A stretch of DNA of 64,000 nucleotides, from NCBI RefSeq assembly GCF_014202505.1, contig NZ_JACHGW010000002.1, positions 682,001 through 746,000 on the forward strand, written 5' to 3'. The DNA is from Armatimonas rosea (GTDB lineage: Bacteria; Armatimonadota; Armatimonadia; Armatimonadales; Armatimonadaceae). Positions 50,898-60,002 of the stretch are shown in pieces. Position numbers and translations under genes: made by a program. The notes under the pieces were generated by a model. That model saw only the letters and a program-made list of their open reading frames with translations, ran no database searches and was not told where the DNA came from. The first letter of the stretch is position 1. The number at the start of each line of letters is the position of its first letter.

Positions 50898-51974
50898 CTA
50901 GACCGGGTTCTGCAGTAGAACTTCCAGGACTGCCTCCAAGGGGGCCGTCGCCAGGGCGATCGCGGTGTCGCAGACGCCGTAGTACAGATAGATCAGGCCG
51001 TCTTTGACGACATTGCCCGTGGGGAAGATAACATTGGGGATGTAGAGCCCGAAGCGCTCATAGTAGTGCTCTGGCTCCATCAAGGGCTCTTTGGTGCGTG
51101 CGAGAACCTTGGTGGGATCGTCGAGATCCAGCAACAAGGCGCCCATGCGATAGACCACGCGCTTCACCGAGGCGTCTATGGTCTCGACACCGTGGTAGAA
51201 CACCAGCCAGCCCGCTTCGGTGCGTAGGGGGGGAGTCGAGCCGCCGATGCGGTTGTCTTCCCAGGCGAACTCTGGCTTGGCGAGAAGCTGTGTGTCGGTC
51301 CAGTGGTGGAGGTCGTCGGAGAACGAGATCCACATCGCCGGGCCAGGTGTGCCAAATGCATCGCCGACCCAGTGGAGCGGGCGGCGTAGCATCGCATAAC
51401 GTCCGTTGAGCTTCTCAGGGAAGAGAATCACATCGCGGTCGTCGGTGTCCTCAGGGGTGGCCCAGCAGAGGTGCTCCCAGTTCACGCGGTCTTTCGAGAC
51501 GGCGATCCCGGAGCGCGTGAGATTATCGGGTCTGCCCCCAATGACATTTTTTGAGCCCTGGTACGCGGTGACAGGCGGCGAGGGGATGCCAGGAAACTCA
51601 GACTCATGCGACTCGGGGACGCCGACGCCCGTGGGATGGCTGCTCCAGGCATAGGGGCGGTAGGCGTAGGTCATGACGTAGGTGCCATCGAGCTTGACCA
51701 CGCGCGGGTCTTGGACACTCCCAAAGGCGCAACCTGCCTGCTCGGGGGTGAAGACGGGCTCCGGGCTCACCAGCCGAAAGTTGACGCCATCGTCGGACTC
51801 TTGGAGGCCAATGTAGCAGTGGAACGGCCGCAGCTGTCCCGCAGCCCGCTCCCAGAGATAGAACTTTCCGTCATCGTCGAGGAGCACGCCGGGATTGAAG
51901 ACACAGGCTCGGCGCCAGAGCTCTTCACCCGGCACGATGATCGGATTGGCAGGGTGCCGGGTGAAGAGGCTCAT
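50898..51974 (-). CDS. Glycosidase, GH130-like
   Basis: Five-bladed beta-propeller glycosidase/phosphorylase of 358 residues. The pattern NPGVLLDDDGKFYLWERA, GSVQDPRVVKLDGTYVMTYAY and LRTEAGWLVFYHGVET fits GH130 (mannoside phosphorylases), where the DPR and YHGV motifs carry catalytic residues. It lacks a signal peptide. Its ATG overlaps the last base of the fabF stop, so it is translationally coupled to the fatty-acid operon, an odd partnership. Substrate unknown; beta-mannosides are the usual ones. Confidence 0.88.
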   Translation of the reverse strand: MSLFTRHPANPIIVPGEELWRRACVFNPGVLLDDDGKFYLWERAAGQLRPFHCYIGLQESDDGVNFRLVSPEPVFTPEQAGCAFGSVQDPRVVKLDGTYVMTYAYRPYAWSSHPTGVGVPESHESEFPGIPSPPVTAYQGSKNVIGGRPDNLTRSGIAVSKDRVNWEHLCWATPEDTDDRDVILFPEKLNGRYAMLRRPLHWVGDAFGTPGPAMWISFSDDLHHWTDTQLLAKPEFAWEDNRIGGSTPPLRTEAGWLVFYHGVETIDASVKRVVYRMGALLLDLDDPTKVLARTKEPLMEPEHYYERFGLYIPNVIFPTGNVVKDGLIYLYYGVCDTAIALATAPLEAVLEVLLQNPV

Positions 51975-53212
51975 CAGACTTTCTTAAAGACGAGGACAGC
52001 GTTGTGGCCGCCGAAGCCGAAGTTGTTACAGACTGCTACATCCACATTCATCTTACGGGCGACACCGGGAACACAGTCCACGATACAGTCCGGGTCGGGG
52101 GTCTCGTAGTTGATGGTGGGGGGGACGAGGCTCTCGGCGATGGAGAGGACGGTGGCGGCGGCCTCGATCCCACCCGCGCCGCCCAGCAAGTGGCCGGTCA
52201 TGGACTTGGTCGCACAGACCGCGAGGCTGTCGAAGTGATCCCCAAAGACCGAGCGGAGCGCAGCGACCTCAGCCTTGTCCCCGAGCGGTGTCGAGGTGGC
52301 GTGGGCATTGACGTGCTGCACCTGCTCGGGCTCGATCCCCGCGTTCTTGAGGGCGTAGCTGACCGCACGCGCGACTCCGTTGCCATCGGGCGGGGGGGAG
52401 CTCATGTGGTAGGCATCGCCGGTCATGCCGTAGCCTACCAGCTCGGCGTAGATATGGGCACCGCGCGCCTCAGCGTGCTCCAGGGTCTCTAGGATCATGA
52501 TCCCCGCACCCTCCCCGATCACAAAGCCGGAGCGGTTGGCATCGAAGGGGCGCGATGCTGCCGTGGGGTTGTCGTTGAAGTTGGAGGCCATGGCCTTCAT
52601 GTTGGAGAAGCCCGCGATAGAGACGGGCACGACACCTGCCTCCGCACCACCGGTAATCATCACATCGGCGGCACCACGGCGCAGGATCTCCAGGCTATCG
52701 CCGAGGGCATGGGCGCTGGAGGCGCAGGCGGTCGTGGTACAGGAGTTGGGGCCCTTGGCACCGGTGAGGATCGAGACGTGCCCCGAGGCCATGTTCCCGA
52801 TCATCATGGGCACCAGAAACGGGGAGACGCGACTGGGGCCTTTCTCGACTAAGATGCGCACCTGGTCCTCGAGCGTCTGGAGGCCACCGATCCCGGAGCC
52901 AATCACGACTCCCACGCGCTCGGCGTTCTGCTCCGTCACGCTCAGGCCGGCGTCTTCCAGCGCCATCAGCGACGCGGCGACGGCAAACTGGACAAAGCGG
53001 TCCATACGCCGGGCTTCTTTGCTTGTCACGTAGGCTGTCGGGTCGAAGCCCTTGACCTCCGCGGCGATCTTGACATCGAAACCCTCGGTATCAAAGAGCG
53101 TGATCGGCCCGACTCCACAGACCCCTGCGGTGAGGTTCTGCCAGTAGGCATCCTTCCCGATGCCGAGCGGGGTCACCGCTCCTATACCCGTAACGACAAT
53201 GCGCTTATTCAC
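51974..53212 (-). CDS. fabF: Beta-ketoacyl-ACP synthase II
   Basis: Elongating condensing enzyme of type II fatty-acid synthesis, 412 residues from a GTG start (VNKRIVVTGIGAVTPLG). The nucleophile Cys is in TTTACASSAHALG, the two histidines in NAHATSTPLGD and KSMTGHLLGGAGG. I chose the GTG at 53212 because it gives the standard length; the longer ATG frame would run into the intergenic hairpin. It is separated from acpP by 71 bp carrying a terminator-like hairpin, and overlaps the GH130-like gene by 1 bp. Confidence 0.96.
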   Translation of the reverse strand: MNKRIVVTGIGAVTPLGIGKDAYWQNLTAGVCGVGPITLFDTEGFDVKIAAEVKGFDPTAYVTSKEARRMDRFVQFAVAASLMALEDAGLSVTEQNAERVGVVIGSGIGGLQTLEDQVRILVEKGPSRVSPFLVPMMIGNMASGHVSILTGAKGPNSCTTTACASSAHALGDSLEILRRGAADVMITGGAEAGVVPVSIAGFSNMKAMASNFNDNPTAASRPFDANRSGFVIGEGAGIMILETLEHAEARGAHIYAELVGYGMTGDAYHMSSPPPDGNGVARAVSYALKNAGIEPEQVQHVNAHATSTPLGDKAEVAALRSVFGDHFDSLAVCATKSMTGHLLGGAGGIEAAATVLSIAESLVPPTINYETPDPDCIVDCVPGVARKMNVDVAVCNNFGFGGHNAVLVFKKV

Positions 53213-53226
53213 GTATTTGGGATACC

Positions 53227-53271
53227 ATAAAAAACAAACAGCGGCATGGGACCTTGGTCCCATACCGCTGT
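53227..53271 (-). terminator. Terminator-like hairpin between acpP and fabF
   Basis: ACAGCGG/CCGCTGT and ATGGGACC/GGTCCCAT form a long stem (53238-53271) with a bulged base on each side, followed on the minus strand by a T-rich run. It ends just before the fabF start region, so it may be a partial terminator that lowers fabF relative to acpP. Confidence 0.8.
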
Positions 53272-53283
53272 ATAACGGGGAAA

Positions 53284-53520
53284 TTAACCCTTGGTTTTCT
53301 CTTCGATGTAGTCGATTGCCTGCTGGACGGTGGTGATCTTCTCCGCGGACTCGTCGGGGATCTCGATATCGAACTCTTCTTCGAGGCCCATGACCAGCTC
53401 CACCACATCGAGGGAGTCGGCTCCCAGATCATCCACAAAGGAAGCTTCCGGAGTGACTTCTTTCTCGTCGACTTCCAACTGCTCCACCACAACCTTCTTC
53501 ACACGCTCAAATGTAGACAT
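53284..53520 (-). CDS. acpP: Acyl carrier protein
   Basis: 78 residues, acidic, helical. The 4'-phosphopantetheine attachment motif is [21 protein letters not shown], with Ser in DSL. Carries growing acyl chains for fatty-acid synthesis. It follows fabG by 32 bp and precedes the fabF hairpin. Standard length and no oddities. Confidence 0.97.
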   Translation of the reverse strand: MSTFERVKKVVVEQLEVDEKEVTPEASFVDDLGADSLDVVELVMGLEEEFDIEIPDESAEKITTVQQAIDYIEEKTKG

Positions 53521-53552
53521 TTCCTTATGCTCCTCAATAAAAGCCTGGGGCG

Positions 53553-54305
53553 CTAGACGGTTAATCCGCCATCCACGGTTAGTGTCTGCCCCGTTATGTA
53601 CGATGCGGCCTCCGACGCTAGAAACGCCACGGCCGCGCCCACGTCCTCCGCCGAGCCGAAGCGGCCCAGTGGAATTTTCTCTAAAAGCTTCTCTCGCGAG
53701 TCGCCCGAGACGAAATCAGTCATCTGGGTATCGATAAAGCCCGGCGCGACTGCGTTTACCGTGATATTGCGTGAGGCTAGCTCCCGCGCCACGCTCTTGG
53801 TAAACCCGATCATACCCGCTTTCGACGCGGAATAATTCGCTTGTCCGGGGCTTCCCACCTGCCCATTGACCGAAGTAATATTGATGATGCGCCCATACCG
53901 TTGCTTGAGCATGAGCTTGGCCGCGGCACGGGTGCACAGAAACGTCCCCTTCAGGTTCGCGTCCAGCACGCCGTCCCAGTCGTCCTCGCTCATCCGCAAG
54001 AGTAGGGTATCGCGTGTGATTCCCGCATTGTTGACTAAGATATCCACCCGCCCGAGCTGCTCTTTGACGGTGGCAAAGAGGCTCTCCACGGAGGCGGCAT
54101 CGCTCACATCGCACTGGATCGCCAAGGCGGTGCGGCCGGTCTCGCGCACGGCGTCTGCGACCGCCTCGGCATCGGCGATATTGGTACGCGCGGTGATGGC
54201 GATATCAGCTCCCGCTTGGGCGAGCGCCAGCGCGATCCCGCGCCCGATCCCACGGCCCCCCCGTCCGGCACCGGTGACAATCGCGATCTTTCCTTCTAGG
54301 CTCAT
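53553..54305 (-). CDS. fabG: 3-oxoacyl-ACP reductase
   Basis: NADPH-dependent SDR of 250 residues that reduces beta-ketoacyl-ACP. NNAGITRD and [11 protein letters not shown] carry the catalytic Asn, Tyr and Lys; the C-terminus [12 protein letters not shown] is the FabG hallmark. The nucleotide loop reads [15 protein letters not shown], three residues longer than the usual TGASRGIG; the extra RGG-like insertion could affect cofactor binding or be a variant of this lineage. It overlaps fabD by 4 bp. Confidence 0.95.
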   Translation of the reverse strand: MSLEGKIAIVTGAGRGGRGIGRGIALALAQAGADIAITARTNIADAEAVADAVRETGRTALAIQCDVSDAASVESLFATVKEQLGRVDILVNNAGITRDTLLLRMSEDDWDGVLDANLKGTFLCTRAAAKLMLKQRYGRIINITSVNGQVGSPGQANYSASKAGMIGFTKSVARELASRNITVNAVAPGFIDTQMTDFVSGDSREKLLEKIPLGRFGSAEDVGAAVAFLASEAASYITGQTLTVDGGLTV

Positions 54306-55228
54306 ACGTTCAGTCCCTCAACCGCGGCGGCCAGGCTCGCGCTATCGCCCACCGAGAAGACTACGGCCTCGGGCGCGATTCGCTTGATCAGGCCTGCCAG
54401 CACCTTCCCACTGCCGCACTCGATAAAGTGGGTGTAGCCGTCGGCGGTTAGCTTTTGGATGGTCTCGGTCCAGCGCACGGGCCCCGCCACTTGCGCAACC
54501 AGGTTGGCCTTGACTTCGTCGGCGCTGCTCTCGTAGCCCGCCGTGACATTGGCAATAATCGGAAGGGCGGGGGCGGAGATCGCTGCGGCCTCGATCACTG
54601 GCTTGAGTGCCGCTGCCGCAGACTCCATCAGCGGCGAGTGGAACGCACCGGAGACTTCGAGGGGGAGAACCCGCTTGGCACCGCGCTCTTTTAGTAGCGG
54701 CGCGACCGTGGCAAGCGCCTCTGCCTCACCGGAGATAACTACCTGACCGGGGCAGTTGTCGTTGGCGGGGACAACAATGCCCTCAACACTGTCACAGACT
54801 TCCTTCACAACGCCGGCATCCAGCCCGAGGACGGCGGCCATGGAGCCGGGGTTCTGCGCGGCGGCAGTGGCCATGGCGAGGGCGCGCTGCTGGACGAGCT
54901 TGGCACCCGTGGCGAGATCGAGCGCTCCGGCGGCAACCAGCGCGGCGTACTCCCCGACCGAGTGACCGGCCACCGCGGAAGGCTCTAGGCCCGCCTCACG
55001 GCACGCGGCGAGCGCGGCGACACTGGTGGCAAAGAGGCAGGGCTGAGTGTTCTTGGTCTCTTTGAGCGCCGCCTCGGGGCCCTCGAAGCAGAGGGTAGAG
55101 ATCGCCTCTCCACAGGCAGCATCAACCGCCTCGAACGCGGCACGTGCGGCGGCAGAGCTCTCAAACAGGCTATGGCCCATTCCGACTGCCTGGGCACCCT
55201 GGCCGGGAAAAACAAAGACGAGCTTCAT
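54302..55228 (-). CDS. fabD: Malonyl-CoA:ACP transacylase
   Basis: Loads malonyl groups onto ACP, 308 residues. FVFPGQGAQAVGMG at the start, the catalytic Ser in VAGHSVGEYAAL, the catalytic His in the SGAFHSPLM segment, and the C-terminal FIECGSGKVLAGLI are all as expected. It overlaps fabH upstream and fabG downstream by 4 bp each, so the operon is translationally coupled. Confidence 0.96.
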   Translation of the reverse strand: MKLVFVFPGQGAQAVGMGHSLFESSAAARAAFEAVDAACGEAISTLCFEGPEAALKETKNTQPCLFATSVAALAACREAGLEPSAVAGHSVGEYAALVAAGALDLATGAKLVQQRALAMATAAAQNPGSMAAVLGLDAGVVKEVCDSVEGIVVPANDNCPGQVVISGEAEALATVAPLLKERGAKRVLPLEVSGAFHSPLMESAAAALKPVIEAAAISAPALPIIANVTAGYESSADEVKANLVAQVAGPVRWTETIQKLTADGYTHFIECGSGKVLAGLIKRIAPEAVVFSVGDSASLAAAVEGLNV

Positions 55229-56250
55229 GGCTTGAGCTTACCCCAGCGGATCACATTGGCACCCCAGGCGAGCCCGGCACCAAAGCCGATGGTGACCACA
55301 ATATCCCCCTCGGCGACTCGGCCGTCCATCCAGGCCTCGTAGAGTGCCAGCGGCACCGAGGCGGCGCTGGTGTTGCCGTAGCGGTCGATATTGACCGCGA
55401 CTTTCTTGCTGATGGTCCCATCGCTCTCGACCAGGCCCATGCGCTCGGCGGCGGCTTGGATGATGCGGATATTGGCCTGGTGGGGAACCAGCATATCGAC
55501 ATCGCTCTCGGTGAGGCCGGCGCGCTGGAGTGCCTTGAGCGCGGTCTCGCCCATGACCTTGACACCAAAGCGAAACACCGCCTTGCCGTCCATGTGCGCT
55601 GTGTTTTCTTTGCCCGCGAGCAGCTCGGGGGTCATGGGGTGGCGGCTTCCGCCGGCGGGGAGGTTGAGCAGGCACGCGCCGCTCCCATCCGCCCCGAGGT
55701 CCGATGCCAGCAAGCCACTCTCATCGTCGCTGGGCTGCAGCAGCACCGCGCCCGCGGCATCGCCAAAGAGGATACAGGTGGCGCGGTCTTCCCAGTTGAC
55801 CACGCTGGTCATCTTCTCGGCCCCGACCACCAACACATTCTTGGCGCGCCCGGTCTCGACAAACTGCGCCCCGATATCCAGCCCGTGGGCAAAGCCTGCG
55901 CAGGCGACCGAGATATCAAAGGCCGTGGTCTGGGAGGCCCCTAGGCCGGTCTGGACCAGCATCGCGGTGGCAGGGAAGTTATTGAAGTCGGGGGTGCAGG
56001 TGGCGACAAGGATGACATCGAGCTGGTCGGCCGTGATGCCTGCGCGGTCCAGAGCCTCCTGGGCCGCCTTGATCGCCATGTCCGAGGTCGCTTCATTATC
56101 TGCAGCGATCCGCCGCTCCCGAATCCCGGTGCGCTGGACAATCCACTCATCGTTCGTGTCGACAATCTTAGAGAGATCGTCGTTGGTCATTACCCGCTCG
56201 GGAGTGTACTTACCAATTCCTGCAATCGTGGCCCGCCGCAGCGTCCTCAT
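55225..56250 (-). CDS. fabH: Beta-ketoacyl-ACP synthase III
   Basis: Initiation condensing enzyme of 341 residues joining acetyl-CoA to malonyl-ACP. The Cys nucleophile is in DISVACAGFAHGLDIG, His in LVPHQANIRIIQ, and Asn in VNIDRYGNTSAASVP. The N-terminus RATIAGIGKYTPERVMTN is typical. It overlaps plsX and fabD by 4 bp on each side. Confidence 0.96.
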   Translation of the reverse strand: MRTLRRATIAGIGKYTPERVMTNDDLSKIVDTNDEWIVQRTGIRERRIAADNEATSDMAIKAAQEALDRAGITADQLDVILVATCTPDFNNFPATAMLVQTGLGASQTTAFDISVACAGFAHGLDIGAQFVETGRAKNVLVVGAEKMTSVVNWEDRATCILFGDAAGAVLLQPSDDESGLLASDLGADGSGACLLNLPAGGSRHPMTPELLAGKENTAHMDGKAVFRFGVKVMGETALKALQRAGLTESDVDMLVPHQANIRIIQAAAERMGLVESDGTISKKVAVNIDRYGNTSAASVPLALYEAWMDGRVAEGDIVVTIGFGAGLAWGANVIRWGKLKP

Positions 56251-57269
56251 TCTTTGGGCATTCCTTCTAGGGCGGATTTTACCGCATTTACATAGCCAGA
56301 GCGCACTGCCTGTGTGGCGAGCCGGAGCCCACTGAAGATCGCGCGGGCATTGGAGCGGCCATGGGCGATGAGGGAGAGCCCATTGACCCCCAGGAGCGGG
56401 GCACCACCGTACTCGGCGTAGTCACCCGCCGCGATCAGCTTCTTCAGGGCGGACTTAAGCACGGCCCGCTCGCCGTCGGTCTGGGCCTCAGCGAGAGTGC
56501 GCTGGACATGGACAATGGCGAGCTTGCCCATTCCCTCGGCGGCCTTGAGCAGGATATTTCCCTCGAACCCATCGGCGACAATGACATCGACTCCGCCCTC
56601 AAAGAGGTGGTTGCTCTCGATATTTCCGACGAAGTTAATAGGGAGCGCTTGGAGGAGGGGGCGTGCTTTCTTGACCAGCTCGTTGCCCTTGGTGTCTTCC
56701 TCGCCGTTGGAGAGCAGGGCGACACTCGGGGAGGAGATTCCCATGACACGCTCGGCGTAGAGTGCCCCGAGGAGAGCGAAGTCGGCGAGGTGGGAGGGCT
56801 GGCAGTCGACATTGGAGCCCGCATCCACGAGCAGGCAGTGACGGCCGGTCTCGGTGGGGAGGAGGGAGGCGATGGGGGGGCGGCTGATGCCGGGAAGGCG
56901 CTCGATAATCAGCAGCGCCGCCAGCATACAGGCACCGGTATTGCCTGCGGAGAGGGTGGCCTGTGCCTCGCCGTTCTTGACGAGCTTGGCACAGAGGGCG
57001 ATGGAGGACTCGGGCTTTTTCCGAATCGCCTCCATGGGATGCTCCTCCATGGTAACCACTTGAGGAGCATGCACAATGGGCAGGCGCGTGTCTCCGTCCG
57101 CGTCACAGGCGACCAGCTCCGCCGCGATGACCTGTGCGTCACCGACAAGCAGAACTCGTACGCCCTCTCCGATTTCGGAGCGGACAAAGTCTACTGCACC
57201 ACGAACGACCTCCGCCGGGGCATGGTCACCACCGACGGCATCGAGCGCTATCGAGATCATCTCGGGCAA
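56247..57269 (-). CDS. plsX: Phosphate acyltransferase
   Basis: Converts acyl-ACP to acyl-phosphate for phospholipid synthesis, 340 residues. The N-terminus ISIALDAVGGDHAPAEVVRG and the middle SAGNTGACMLAALLIIERLPG and VDAGSNVDCQPSHL are PlsX hallmarks. Start ATG at 57269; 36 bp after rpmF. The normal arrangement rpmF-plsX-fabH-fabD-fabG-acpP-fabF is complete; no FapR gene is present. Confidence 0.96.
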   Translation of the reverse strand: MPEMISIALDAVGGDHAPAEVVRGAVDFVRSEIGEGVRVLLVGDAQVIAAELVACDADGDTRLPIVHAPQVVTMEEHPMEAIRKKPESSIALCAKLVKNGEAQATLSAGNTGACMLAALLIIERLPGISRPPIASLLPTETGRHCLLVDAGSNVDCQPSHLADFALLGALYAERVMGISSPSVALLSNGEEDTKGNELVKKARPLLQALPINFVGNIESNHLFEGGVDVIVADGFEGNILLKAAEGMGKLAIVHVQRTLAEAQTDGERAVLKSALKKLIAAGDYAEYGGAPLLGVNGLSLIAHGRSNARAIFSGLRLATQAVRSGYVNAVKSALEGMPKE

Positions 57270-57305
57270 GGGCAGGCTTCCCGACTCAAACCGTTAATAG
57301 AGAGC

Positions 57306-57497
57306 CTACGCCTCGGCTTCCGCCTTGGGGGTCAGCCACTGGCGTCCGTTGTAGTAGCCACAGCTAGCACAGATGTAGTGCGAGCGCGCCATCTCGTTGC
57401 AGCGCTTGCAGTAGGTCAGGGTGGGGGGAGTGAGCTTGTAGTGCGTGCGGCGCTTGGCCTGACGGGTGCTCGAATGTCGTCGCTTTGGCAGGGGCAT
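57306..57497 (-). CDS. rpmF: Ribosomal protein L32
   Basis: 63-residue ribosomal protein MPLPKRRHSSTRQAKRRTHY-, with the zinc-ribbon pair YCKRC and ICASC. Both CxxC motifs are complete, so the zinc-containing form is present. First gene of the operon, as in many bacteria. The promoter is at 57568-57596. Confidence 0.96.
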   Translation of the reverse strand: MPLPKRRHSSTRQAKRRTHYKLTPPTLTYCKRCNEMARSHYICASCGYYNGRQWLTPKAEAEA

Positions 57498-57567
57498 GGT
57501 TGCTGTCCTTAATCTAAAAAAAGAAATCGTTAGGGATCGGCAATTTCTGCCGTCACACAGAAATGCG

Positions 57568-57596
57568 AGTATACCGCCCGTTCGCTATTTTCGCCA
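57568..57596 (-). promoter_or_regulatory. Promoter of the rpmF-fab operon
   Basis: TATACT (-10, 57568-57573) and TGGCGA (-35, 57591-57596) are separated by 17 bp on the minus strand. The -10 is good and the -35 weak. It leaves a leader of about 60 bases before rpmF, unlike the leaderless genes elsewhere. Confidence 0.6.
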
Positions 57597-57647
57597 CTTT
57601 TTTCTCTTGGGAACTATTTGCGGGTGAGGGCTCGTAACTAAGTCACG

Positions 57648-58499
57648 ATGAACTTTGCGAAACAAAGTGCCTCCACGCCTCAGGAGCGACGTGAGGCGAC
57701 ACGGCGGGTCTTTCTGAAGCTCTGTGTGGGAGCGGCTGCCACGGTGCTGGCCGAGGGGCTCTCGGAGCCCTTTGGGGTCGAGGCGGTTGCCCATGAGCTG
57801 ATCCTCCCCGGCCTTCCCAAGACACTCGATGGGCTCCGTGTGGCCCAGCTCACCGACCCGCACCGGGGCAACCTGACCCCCGATGCGGTGATTCAAGCCG
57901 CAGTGCGCCGCGCCGCCGCCTGGAAGCCCGACCTGGTGGTGCTCACGGGCGACTATGTCCGCTGGGACCCGGTCGATACCCATGCCTTTGCGCGGATGCT
58001 CGCTCCTCTTAAGCCACGCCTGGGGATCGCGGGAGTGTTGGGGAACCACGACTACCAGGACCCTCGGCGTGTCGCGCAGCTCCTGACCGACATCGCAGGG
58101 GTACGTATGCTCCGCAACGCGAGTGAGGAGCTCGCTCCGGGCCTGCACCTGGCGGGGATTGAGGATACCTGGCGGGGCTCGCCCGACCCCACCAAGGCCC
58201 TGAAAAACGTCCCCGACAATGCCGCGCTTCTTTTCTTAACGCACAACCCGGTCGGGGTGCGCTTTGTCTCGGACCGGCCCTGTCTTGCGCTTGCGGGGCA
58301 CACCCACGGTGGCCAGTTCCGTGTCCCGGGGATCGCGCCGCACTTCCCTCCTGGCATGGAGGGCTTCCATCAGATCGACGGCTGGGGAACCTACGACAAG
58401 GCCCGGCTCTATGTCAGCCGCGGCGTCGGCTGCACCGCCTACCCCATCCGCCTCAACTGCCCCCCCGAGGTAACCCTCTTCACGCTCCGGGCCGCCTAG
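57648..58499 (+). CDS. Exported metallophosphoesterase
   Basis: Calcineurin-like phosphoesterase of 283 residues. Metal motifs: LTDPHRG (D-x-H), GDYVRWD, GNHDYQD, THNPVG and GHTHGGQ. All five are intact. The N-terminus carries a twin-arginine-like signal (EATRRVFLKLCVGAAATVL), suggesting Tat export. It resembles YkuE/YaeI-type enzymes acting on phospholipid or UDP-sugar phosphates; substrate unknown. Start at 57648 follows a gap with the oppositely directed rpmF promoter. Convergent with the ankyrin gene, overlapping by 20 bp. Confidence 0.9.
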   Translation: MNFAKQSASTPQERREATRRVFLKLCVGAAATVLAEGLSEPFGVEAVAHELILPGLPKTLDGLRVAQLTDPHRGNLTPDAVIQAAVRRAAAWKPDLVVLTGDYVRWDPVDTHAFARMLAPLKPRLGIAGVLGNHDYQDPRRVAQLLTDIAGVRMLRNASEELAPGLHLAGIEDTWRGSPDPTKALKNVPDNAALLFLTHNPVGVRFVSDRPCLALAGHTHGGQFRVPGIAPHFPPGMEGFHQIDGWGTYDKARLYVSRGVGCTAYPIRLNCPPEVTLFTLRAA

Positions 58500-59931
58500 C
58501 CGCCTCCAGAAGCACGCGGCAGGCAGCGCGGCCTGCGTCCGTGGCCCTGTAGCGTCCCTCGGTATCGCTGGCATAGAAGCTCTCTTCGGTAGACTCCCCA
58601 AGCCGGGCGAACACTGCCTTTACCTCGGGATCGTCGCACTCCTCCTGCCAGCGCTGGTGCTCTTGCCACTTTGTCAGCCGGGCGTAGTCCAGCGGCGTTC
58701 TCCCGGTGCTATCCTGTATCTCGGGATCGGCTCCAAGCTGGAGGAGCAGAGCGGTCAGCTCCCCATAGCCCCGCTCGACAGCGTTGTGAAGCAGTGTCTC
58801 TTTGCGCTCGTCTTTGTACTGGTAGAGCAGATTCAGGGGGAGCCCTTCCTGAGCGAGCCGTTTCACCACCGCCACCCGGTTTGCACAGACCGCACGCATG
58901 AGCGCATCGACGCCGCCCTCGGCGTGGAGCGTCTCGGCGCGGGCTCCCGCTTGCAGGAGGGCCTCCACAATCGCGAGCTGCCCCTCACCTGCTGCGTTCA
59001 TCAGGGGCGTGTAGCCGTGGCCATCCACTTGCTCCGTGTCGGCTCCCGCGGCCAGGAGGCGCTGTACCAGTGCCAGGTTGTCTGTGCTACAAGCGCTGGC
59101 AAGGCCGGTCGAGGCGCAGGCACCCGCTGCCTCCAGGAGCGCAACAAGCTCGATATCGCCGTGGCCGGCGGCAAAACCCATCGGTGTCAGAGCACGGGAG
59201 CTCTGGTCCTGTGCTAGAGCCGCCTCGGGATCGGCACCGGCGTCCAGGAGCGCTTGGACGGTCTCTCGCCACTGGTGGGGCTCGCGTTGGGCACGAAACT
59301 CCTCCATGACCTTGCTGTAGAGACCCAGCTCCCCGTGAGCCGTTGCCAGGTGGAGCGGAGTGGCCTCGTGCAGCCTGCGGGCATTGGGATCGGCTCCTGC
59401 CGCCAGCAAGAGCCGCACCGACTCCGCATCGCCGCGCTGGGCAGCAAGGTGCAGGGGTGTCCCCAGAATGTAGAAAACATGGGGATTGGCTCCGTACTCC
59501 AGTAGTTTCCCCACCCCTGCGGAGCCCCGTGTGGCAGCGGTGTGGAGGGCGGTCTTTCCGCTCTCATCGGCGTGGTTGGGATCGGCACCTGCCTCTAGGA
59601 GCAATCCGGCAAGATCGACTGCACCGTGAGGATGGTCCAAGGCTAGCATTAACATCGAGCGAGTTTCTCGTTTGGGCAGAAAGTCGGAAAAATCCTCGTG
59701 GCCTGGGTAGAGCTCCCGAATATCGACCGTACAGAGTCGGTCAAAGAGTGGCTCCTTCTTCTCGGCGGGGGAGCCTGCCTCCAGCCACTTCCAGCGCTGC
59801 CCCGTGAAGAGGCGCCAGTGGTGCGACGCAGTTGCGCTGGGATCGGCACCAGCAGCGAGGGCTGTCTTCACTCCCTCTAGGTCGCCAAAGTACATGTGAA
59901 AGAAAAGGTCGTCGTTGAGCGTTCGTTCCAT
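58480..59931 (-). CDS. Ankyrin-repeat protein
   Basis: Protein of 483 residues with about ten ankyrin repeats, for example GKTALHTAATRGSAGVGKLL, GTPLHLAAQRGDAESVRLLL, and GYTPLMNAAGEGQLAIVEAL. No signal peptide or catalytic domain. Such proteins are often in toxin-immunity or binding roles, but nothing points to one here. TATAAT ends 5 bp before the ATG. The last 50 residues (QRWQEECDDPEVKAVFARL) are a charged helical tail. Confidence 0.9.
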   Translation of the reverse strand: MERTLNDDLFFHMYFGDLEGVKTALAAGADPSATASHHWRLFTGQRWKWLEAGSPAEKKEPLFDRLCTVDIRELYPGHEDFSDFLPKRETRSMLMLALDHPHGAVDLAGLLLEAGADPNHADESGKTALHTAATRGSAGVGKLLEYGANPHVFYILGTPLHLAAQRGDAESVRLLLAAGADPNARRLHEATPLHLATAHGELGLYSKVMEEFRAQREPHQWRETVQALLDAGADPEAALAQDQSSRALTPMGFAAGHGDIELVALLEAAGACASTGLASACSTDNLALVQRLLAAGADTEQVDGHGYTPLMNAAGEGQLAIVEALLQAGARAETLHAEGGVDALMRAVCANRVAVVKRLAQEGLPLNLLYQYKDERKETLLHNAVERGYGELTALLLQLGADPEIQDSTGRTPLDYARLTKWQEHQRWQEECDDPEVKAVFARLGESTEESFYASDTEGRYRATDAGRAACRVLLEAARRPGA

Positions 59932-59936
59932 GCAAG

Positions 59937-59942
59937 ATTATA
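59937..59942 (-). promoter_or_regulatory. -10 element, probable leaderless start for the ankyrin gene
   Basis: TATAAT on the minus strand ends 5 bp before the ATG at 59931. Confidence 0.55.
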
Positions 59943-60002
59943 TCGTCTCCTATCCCTTGAGGAAGGTTGACAAGCGCCCCTGCCCAGTGGTAGGGTTCTG
60001 GC

